The position numbers and the translations under genes were made by a program. Below, in pieces: positions 56,418-64,000 of a stretch of 64,000 bases of DNA. This stretch comes from Glycine soja. Taxonomy: Eukaryota; Streptophyta; Magnoliopsida; Fabales; Fabaceae. The notes under the pieces are model-generated. The model saw only the letters and a program-made list of their open reading frames with translations. It was not told where the DNA came from and ran no database searches. Every line of letters starts with the position of its first letter. Position 1 is the stretch's first letter. The stretch is taken from assembly GCF_004193775.1 (NCBI RefSeq), contig NC_041006.1, positions 29,255,102 to 29,319,101 on the forward strand, read 5' to 3'.

Positions 56418-58380
56418 ATGGAAGAAGGACATACAGTGAATAAGTCCCCTATGTTCAAGGGAGTCAACTACAACTATTGGAAGGAAGAATGATTTCCTTC
56501 TTTGAATCCACTCACATTGATATGTAGGACGTTATAGAAAAAGGCAATCACATTCCTTTAGATGCTCAAACAAATGAGATCCCTAGGGACTGATGGAGAG
56601 ATGAACATACGTCTAGATTTCTTCTCAACTCTCAAGCAAGAAATGCTCTGTTATGCACTCTATCTCAAGAAGAGTATTTCAAAGTTCACAGCTTCAGAAG
56701 CACCAAACAGATGTGGAACACCTTAGCCATTACCTATGCTAGGTCCTCTAAGGAAAAATGTAACAAGTTGAGCCTTCTGATACGTAAGTATGAACTCTTC
56801 AGTATAGAAGAGGGAAAAGATATCCAAACCATGTTTAGATGCTTCCAACCATTCTAAATGAGCTTCGCTCTATAGGTAGACATTATGATAATTATGATCA
56901 CATTGATAAAATCTTATGAAGTTTATCTAAAAAGTGGATACCCCAGGTTACAACACTAAGAGCCATCAAGAATCTTGATTCGATGGCTTTTGAAGAGCTC
57001 GTTGGAATCCTTAAATTCCATGAGCAAAAGCTTGCTCAAGATAAAAGAACAAAGAAAAGGAAATCATTAGCCATTAAGGTTCAAAGACTAAAATGCAACT
57101 CTGCATCCAAAGAGTATTCGTTCAAAGCCTTTGTCGCGAATGATGCTTTCGAAGAAGAATCCGATGATGACGACTTTGATGATGAGCTAAGTCTGATCAG
57201 GTTTAATGGATCATTCAAAAGATCCTTCCACAAGAAAGAGAAAAGTCTAATCATCTGCTATGAGTGTAAGAAACTAACGCTTCAAGTCAGAATATCTTGA
57301 TCTTGAAAAGCCAAAGGATAAAAAGAAGAAATTCTTAAGTCCAAAAACAAGAGCCTCATGAGCACTTAGGAGGACCTGGATGATTCCTCATCTGACGAAG
57401 ACAATAAGGAAGAAGCCAACCTATGTCTGATGGTTGATGTGCCCACCAGTAAGGTAGAACCAACATTGGATATGAGTTCGGAAAATGAGGACTCTCAACT
57501 TGAGGACACTGTCAACTCTGATGGTGAAGAGGTAATATTCGAATCCATAGAAGACTTAATTAAAGGATACAATAAACTCTTATCTGCCTTTACTCGCATC
57601 TATAATGCTTATAGAAAATTAAATAAACATTTTCAAACATCTTGAAAGGGAGCATGACGATCTCAAGAAAGCTCATCAAATTCACATAGTTGATTTTGTC
57701 CTGGAAACCAACTTGCCTGGTAGTGTACAAGATGCCTCTGTTTGTGATGTAGTCAAAGTACTGATGGACAAAAAGGTATCCAATGGACGGAAAAATCTTC
57801 TTAAGGATTTTCAAGACTAGGAAGAAAGGGTCAAATCCTTAACCATAGCTCTTGAAGATACAGAAGAAGGACGTAAGGAAATGCTTGAACAAAAACTCTT
57901 ACTTCAAAAAGAATGCACCCTTGCTAATGATGAACTTGATAAGATTAAAAGGAAAAACTCAAATCTTTGGACGAAATGTCAGCATTACAAAAAAATGTCT
58001 TCTAAGCTAAACTATATGCCTAAGGGATGTGAGGTCTTGAAGGAACAACATTTGAGATTGTAAAACTCTATGAGGAAATAGAAACCTTGAGAGATAAACT
58101 AGGCAAGTTTATTGGTGGTCATGAAGCTCTTAACAAAATTATTAAGGTGCAAAGAAACCCCAAAGACAAATTTGGCCATGGTTTCAAAGGCAAAAAGATC
58201 ATACATGGTGAAGAAGTCATCGTTTGTTATTTTCTTTGGAAAAGTAGGTCATGAGACTCATAAGTTCAAGGACTCCCTAAAAAGGGCAACCCATCAAAGG
58301 GTCCATCCAATGCTTACTAGCACCCACATGCTAACAAAGAAAATGGACCCAAAAAGATTTGGGTACCTAAGAACAAAATA
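56418..58380 (+). pseudogene. Copia gag, broken
   Basis: It begins MEEGHTVNKSPMFKGVNYNY followed by WKEE and a stop, then continues in other frames. A segment with LVGILKFHEQKLAQD and a run of acidic residues (about 56983-57250) leads to CYECKK at 57256, the first half of a CCHC zinc knuckle whose second half is lost by a frameshift (LTLQVRIS follows). From 57430 to 58066 acidic and coiled-coil-like frames continue (EEVIFESIEDLIKGYNKLLS). The long region after the knuckle is typical of SIRE-type gag. At least four breaks are visible. Confidence 0.7.
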
Positions 58381-58387
58381 ATTCCTG

Positions 58388-59690
58388 TTGCAAACCTCCT
58401 TGATAGCAGGAAAGAAACACCAAGCTTGGTACCTAGATAGTGGCTGCTTACAACACATGACAGGCAAAAAGTCTATGTTCCAATCTGTAAGCCCTATGTC
58501 TGGTGGGGTGGCCACTTTTGAAGGGAATCGGAAAGGTCTGATAATTGGTATAGGTAAAGTATGCATTCCTTCCTATTCTCCTATAAATAATGTTTTACGT
58601 GTTAAAGGGTTGAAGCATATTATGCTGAGCATAAGACAATTGTGTGACTGTGGATACAATGTCACCTTTAACAAGGATATATGTGTCGTCCAAAACAAGG
58701 ACAACTCTTCACTCTTCTCTGATAAGAGATAAGGAAATTTGTATATGATTAAACTTGGTGATCTATTTAGTCAAAAGGTGTCGGGCTTACTCTTAGTCCA
58801 AGAGCATCATTGGGTATGGCATAAGAAGCTTAGTCATGCTAGTTTGAGATTAATCTCAAAGCTTTAAAAGCATAGTCTCGTAAAAGGACTTCCAAAGTTA
58901 TCATATCTAGATGATTCTATTTGTGAAGCTTACCAAAAAGGGAAACAAGTAAAATGTTCTTTTAAAGCCAAAAATGTTGTTTCCACTTCTAGGCCTTTAG
59001 AGCTCCTACACCTTGACTTGTTTGGATCAACCAGAACTACATCCCTCTTTGAACATAGATATGGTATGGTCATAGTGGACGATTACACCAGATGGACATG
59101 GGTAAGGTTGCTAACCCACATAGATGAGTCTTTTGATACCTTTTATAAATTCTGTAAAAAGATTCAAAATGAAAAGGACATTTGTATCTCTTCAATCAAA
59201 AGTGATCACGTGGAGAGTATGAAAATGATCTTTTTGAAAAATTCTGTGAAGAGAATGACATTAACCATAAGTTTTTCACTCTAAGAACACCACAACAGAA
59301 GGGAGTTGTTGAGAGGAAAAATAGATCTCTTCAGGAAATGACAAGAAGAATGCTTAACGATCACTCAACTCCCAAACACTTCTGGATTGAAGCAGTAAAC
59401 ACTGCTTGTTATTTACATAACAAGATTTATGTAAGGTCTATCTTAAAGAAGACTCCCTATGAATTGTCGAAGGGATGAAAGTCCAACATTTCTTACTTCC
59501 ACCCATTTGGATATCAGTGTTTCATCTTAAACACCAAGGATAGCCTTGGAAAGTTTGACTCCAAATGTGATTATAGAATCTTAGTTGGATACTCTGAATC
59601 ATCCAAGGCATATAAAGTGTACAACTCTAGAGCCATGATTATGGAAGAGACAATTCATGTAAGATTTAATGACAACAAGCCCGACATTGC
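58388..59690 (+). pseudogene. Copia protease-end and integrase, broken
   Basis: 58388-58732 holds HQAWYLDSGCLQHMTGKKSM, the protease DSG region, and GLKHIMLSIRQLCDCGYNVT. Then HHWVWHKKLSHAS (near 58810) is the integrase zinc-binding His motif. HLDLFG (near 59010) with YGMVIVDDYTRWTWVRLL carries the first catalytic Asp, IKSDH (59195-59215) the second, and GVVERKNRSLQEMTRRML (near 59298) the Glu. Stops lie at 58730, near 58866 and 59282, with frameshifts between. The catalytic residues survive although the frame does not. Confidence 0.75.
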
Positions 59691-59929
59691 AATGTCATAG
59701 CTGGATGAGTCTTTTGCAGAAATGAGAATAGAAAATATCATCAAGTTTGCTTCTGCGTCCAATCAAGATGAGCTTGCATCTAACACATCAGTGGACGATC
59801 AACCTAAAGAAGCCAGAGAACTAACTAGATGCTTGCTAAGAAAACATTATCCAGAGTCTCATATCATTGGTGATCCTATGGATAAAGTCTAGATAAGGAA
59901 CTCTCTCAATCATAGAGTGCTACTATCTG

Positions 59930-61410
59930 AGATTGAGCCAGAACACATAGATGATGTTATGTTTGATGAGTATTGGGTCAAAGCCATGCAAAAAGAATTG
60001 GTCCAATTTCAAAAAAATTGATGTCTGGAAGTTTTTAGAAATCCCCAATGACAAATCTGTTGTTGGAGAAAGTGGATGTTCAAAAACAAGTTGTATAGAT
60101 AGGTAAAGTTGTTAGGAACAAGGTTAAGCTTGTGGCCAAAGGTCACTCCCAATAGGAAGGTATAGATTATATTGAATTCTCTTGTTACTCGAATGAAGGC
60201 AACACGCATTTTACTATTCTTTACTACCCATCATGGTATGATGTTGCATCAAATCGATTTAAAAAGTGTGTTCCTCAATGGTCTTATTAAGGAAGAATTC
60301 TATGTGGAACAACCCCTTGGGTTTGAGAGTTTTATCTACCTTAATCATGTTTTTAAACTTAATAAAGCTTTGTATGGTTCAAAGCAAGCTCCTCAAGCTT
60401 GGTATGAAAAATTAAGTTCTTTTTTAAGTGAAAATGGTTTCATCAGAGGAAAGGTAGATATTACTATATTTCACAAAGATTATGGAAATCAATTCATAAT
60501 CATCCAGATATATGCGGACGATATCATATTGGTGCTACTAATGAATCTATGCGAGGATTTTTCCAAGCTTATGCAGGTAAAGTTTGAAATGAGTGTGATG
60601 GAAGAATTGAAATTCATCCTTGGACTTCAAATCAAGCAAGCAAACAAAGGCGTATACATACATCAAACCAAGTACATGAAGGAACTCCTGAAAAAGTTTA
60701 AGATGGACAAAGCAAAGCATATGAAAACTCCCATGCATCCAACCACTGTACTTGGATTGGATGATGAATCAAAGAAGGTGGACAAAAAAACATACAGAGG
60801 GATGATAGGATCTCTTTTGTATCTAACTACGTCCAGACTTAACATTATGTTCAATGTATGTCTCTGCTAGATTCCAAAAGGAACCAAGGGAAGTTCATCT
60901 ATCTGTTGTTAAACATATACTTAGATATTTGATTGGAACTCCTAACCTTGGTCTAAGCTTCAAGAGAGAAAAAAAATATAGGTTTCTTGGTTATTGTGAT
61001 GCGGAATTTGCTAAACATAGAGTATAACTAAAAAACACTTGTGGAGGCTATCACTTCATTGGTGGATGTTTAGTTTCTTGGACAATCAAGAAACAAGGAA
61101 CAATAGCTCTATCAATAGTAGAGACAAAGTATATATCAATTGCAATTTGTTGTTCTCAACTCTTGTGGATCAAGCATCAGCTTGAGGACTACAACATGTT
61201 TGAGAGTAACATTCTTATCCTTTGTGGTAATACTACTTCCATAGATCTTTCTAAAAATCCTATCATACATTCACATGCCAAACATATGGAGATAAAAAAT
61301 AATTTCATAAGGGATCACGTTTTGAAGGGTATTGTGGAATTATAGTTTGTATCCACAAAAGATCAGCTAGCTGATTTATTTACAAAATCCCTTACGAGGA
61401 CAGGTTAATC
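59930..61410 (+). pseudogene. Copia reverse transcriptase and RNase H, broken
   Basis: One open frame of 232 codons (60172-60870) holds the RT core: LHQIDLKSVFLNGLIKEEFY, EQPLGFE, LYGSKQAPQAWY and the active site YADDI. After a frameshift, RNase H follows with CDAEFAKHRV, a stop near 61025, GGCLVSWTIKKQGTIALS, IDLSKNPIIHSHAKHMEIK and, past another stop near 61343, QLADLFTKSL near 61370. Domain order and motifs are those of Ty1/copia. It is the best kept part of the element. Confidence 0.82.
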
Positions 61411-61850
61411 TCATTAAGAAAAAGGCTTTCCATGTTCCTTGTGGAATGAAGTTTCAAATCTATGTGGAAGGTCTCAACACACCACTAAGCGTCCAAAGGA
61501 CCTATCGTCCAATGAGCTTAGAAAGTACATGTGCACTACACATATGTGTCCAACATATGGACTGTGACCATTGGACGCAGGCTTAATGAAACACAACATT
61601 TTGAGTGTTTTTGTGTTGAGCCATTTAAAGTGGGTCAGTTTTTTTTTTTTTTTGAAAAAACCCACTTCATTTCAACTTCCCCCCATATTTTCTCTCTCTT
61701 CACCCCAAACACTTAACTATCACCATCATAAATCACCTCGATCTTTCACTATCAACATTCTGCAAACTCTCTACATTCTATCTCCCTCAGAAACGTTTGC
61801 ACACAAAACCTTCTCCATCTTTCAGAAACTTCCAAAAACCTTATCAATGG
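61411..61850 (+). other. Spacer between pol and the post-pol ORF
   Basis: It contains short direct matches to LTR-like text, a T15 run at 61640 and CT-rich stretches (CTCTCTCTTC near 61693), but no gene. A polypurine tract could not be placed with certainty. Confidence 0.4.
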
Positions 61851-62540
61851 CCAAGTAACAGAACCCAACCCAAATCACCCAAGGTGAACTTAGCTTCAAG
61901 AACAATCCACCATTTGCTTCATCCAAAGAAGGCGAAGCTACAAAATTGATAAACCTACACTAGTGTCCATCATTTCTGTAGAAGTATGTTTGGAGTACAA
62001 AGAACCCAAAGTTCATATCGAACACTTCTTTGATATTGACTCTTTGGAAAATGCAGGATATGTCATCAAAGAACACCTAATGTTGTGCAACATCTACTAT
62101 TTCTTTGAGGACCCCAAGGTGGTGGTGCTGAAACTTATCCACGAGTTCTAGAGAACAACCAAAGTTTACCACATTGAAGTCATCGGAGGTTACTTCGCTG
62201 GTAAGGTTCTTTGAATACTCGTGAAGCTAACTGCTGAAACGATTGCCCAAGCTATTGGATGTGAGCAATAGGGAACAAAGTTTATGATCAACTGGGTCAA
62301 CGAACTCGAAGACCATGTTGGGCACTCTCTGTGGGGACCCAATTGGACCAACATGCCAAGGAAGTATGACACTCTATTGAGCAAGGTGAAGATTTTTCAT
62401 CAGATGGTCAATAAAGTATCATCCACAAACAAGGCTCCAAAGACTTTTTGTCCAATGCCCACAAGTTCATCTTGCTCCATCTATTGGAGGGCACTCACTT
62501 TGAATTTAAAGACATGTATGAAAACTCATGTCTTGCATAC
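61846..62540 (+). pseudogene. Post-pol ORF of the copia element, unknown function, truncated by an LTR
   Basis: Broken frames begin with an ATG at 61846, stop at 61855, and continue with SVEVCLEYKEPKVHIEHFFD (61963-62151), HIEVIGGYFAG (near 62175), then NWVNELEDHVGHSLWGPNW and SSCSIYWRALTL (62284-62553). The last frame runs into the Ogre LTR at 62541, so the true C-terminus is cut off. SIRE-type elements are known for an extra ORF after pol. I cannot identify this protein from sequence alone; it could equally be a captured host fragment. Confidence 0.4.
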
Positions 62541-64000
62541 TGCCATACCCTAATTTCGTCCGGGGATTATTATTTGATGATGTACAACCTTTGATTGACC
62601 GCTTCGAGATACTTGGCACCCTTTGTTGCACAATATGTGAAGTCCCGAGATGTGCCGAAAATCAAAAGGAAGCAGGCTTACGCGATCCGTGAAAATTCCG
62701 TAATGTGACGAAAATCGAAAGGAGGTGTTTTTCGCAATCCATGAGTTTTCGTAACTTCTTCGAAAGCTAAAAAAGAGTAAATACATAATCCGTAAGGATT
62801 CGTAACCTTGCGGAAGGAAAATAAGTATCGTTACGAAATTCGTAAAGTTTCGTAACGTTACGGAAAAAGAATTACCAAAAAAGGTAAAGGGGTGGATTTA
62901 GTAAAAAGGGGGGTACAAATAGCAATCAGGCCCACTTGGGCCTTCCAAATTCTTCCTCCAGAAGGTTGTTGCCTCTGGAGGAAGCAACCTTGCTCGCCTG
63001 GGCGAGCTGGGTGGCAAGCTCCTCCCCTATTTTGCTATAAATAGGGGGAGGAGTGAAGAGGGAAGGGGTCAGCCTTCTTGGCACTTCTTATTCTCTCGAA
63101 ATTGCTGAGGAAAATTGTTTCCGTGAAGAAAATCCAAGCCGAGGCGCTTTCGTAACGTTTCTGTAATGTTTCCGTGAGTAATTACGCGAAGATTTTCAAC
63201 CGTTCTTCGACATTCATCGTTCGTTCTTCGTTTTCTTGAGTCTTCAACTGGTAAGTGCCCCAAATCGAGCTTTTCAATTCATTCTATGTACCCGTGGTGG
63301 TCCGCATTTTGTTTCATGTATTTTTATTCTCGTTTTCATTCACTTTCTATACCCCCTTTTGACGTGCTTCAGTCATTTATTTAAGTCATTTCTCGCCTAA
63401 TCAAAAAATAAAATAAATTTCCACCGATCATTTGAATTGTATCATCCGTTAATTTCAGTTAAAATGAATTCCGACCGTTCGGTCGTGCCGTAACCACATT
63501 GGAAATAAAAAAAGAGGTAAAATAATAATATAATAATAAAAAATATCTTCTAGTAAAATGAAACGAAAAAATCAATCGGACGTTTTCTCTTTGGGATTTC
63601 TCATTCTTAATTCGATTGACTAATAACTAAAGTGAAACTAAGGCTAAAATCAACTCGCCTAGTCAAGCTCGTCCACAAAAAATAGGGTTTAAAAGTTTAT
63701 CATTTCAGTTTCTTACCAAGTAAAAAGGATCATTTTTAAGGTCCAACGCCTTAAAAATGATCACAAATTCAAGTAAAAAGAATCGCTTGATTCACTCTTA
63801 AGAAAGAACTACGTAGGTCTGATTTCCTCCCCAAAGGAGGGTACGTAGGAGCAAAAGCCCCGCTTTTGTCGACCTCAAAAAAATAAAAAGAAATAAAAGT
63901 TAAGGCAATACAATTTCCACAATTCTAAAAAATAGGTTGTTGTCCTTTGAGACAAACGTGAGAGGTGCTAATACCTTCCTTAAACGTAAATACAACTCCA
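62541..64000 (+). mobile_element. Ogre/Tat-type LTR, plus strand, incomplete at the window edge
   Basis: It begins TGCCATACCCTAATTTCGTC and shares, in order and opposite orientation, the blocks of the LTR at 1331-3096: GCTCGCCTGGGCGAGC (62990-63006), GGTCCAACGCCTTAAAAATG (63741), AGAACTACGTAGGTCTGATT (63805), GTACGTAGGAGC (63841) and GGTGCTAATACCTTCC (63964). It is inserted into the copia post-pol ORF. It runs past the right edge; by the left copy about 300 bp are missing. A serial CGTAACGTTACGGAA-like text at 62690-62870 is discussed under findings. Confidence 0.75.

Overview
The window is plant nuclear DNA, most likely from a legume and probably soybean or a close relative. The base composition is AT-rich and coding parts are split by GT-AG introns. 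Old transposable elements are densely layered, including Ogre/Tat, chromovirus-type and SIRE-like LTR retrotransposons, CACTA elements and a Mutator-like element. No feature is prokaryotic. I see only one intact host protein-coding gene, a two-exon LOB-domain transcription factor of the LBD37/38/39 type (15206-16144, +). Almost everything else recognisable is transposon sequence or gene fragments carried by transposons.

Layout. 1-3096 is the 5' end of a minus-strand Ogre/Tat Ty3-gypsy element: internal sequence, a tRNA-Arg-type primer binding site, then a 1.77-kb LTR. 3097-9232 is the right part of a CACTA-type transposon carrying a chimeric gene-fragment array: Argonaute N-terminal exons, then CTP synthase exons, then Argonaute MID/PIWI exons, with introns kept. 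9233-14690 is AT-rich intergenic DNA. 14.7-16.5 kb holds the LBD gene. 16.5-19.8 kb is intergenic. 19812-27774 is a complete Mutator-like element (MULE) with about 100-bp terminal inverted repeats and a perfect 10-bp target duplication. It carries a MuDR N-terminal fragment, about 1.1 kb of degenerate telomere-like TTTAGGG repeats and a broken plant-mobile-domain (MAIN/MAIL1-like) gene.

27.8-37.1 kb is intergenic and repetitive DNA with a broken gag-like/coiled-coil gene. 37.15-40.86 kb is a decayed Tat-lineage gypsy pol on the minus strand with a duplicated integrase segment. 40.9-45.64 kb is a second LTR element (PBS plus a 2.76-kb LTR, minus strand). 47711-50934 is a second CACTA-type element carrying a MAPKKK-like kinase fragment fused to a universal-stress-protein fragment. 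50.9-55.08 kb is intergenic DNA ending in a minisatellite. 55079-62540 is a decayed Ty1/copia (SIRE-like) element, cut at its right side by a plus-strand Ogre-type LTR (62541 to the window end) that matches the LTR at 1331-3096 in opposite orientation.

How it fits together. The genes do not form a pathway. The main theme is capture of host genes by DNA transposons. Two related CACTA elements each carry exons of two unrelated genes, and a MULE carries a plant-mobile-domain gene. Two of the carried families (Argonaute, and MAIN/MAIL1-like PMD) belong to host silencing or transposon-control families, which makes the locus a candidate source of small RNAs against those families. All calls are from reading the sequence; no database search or alignment program was run.
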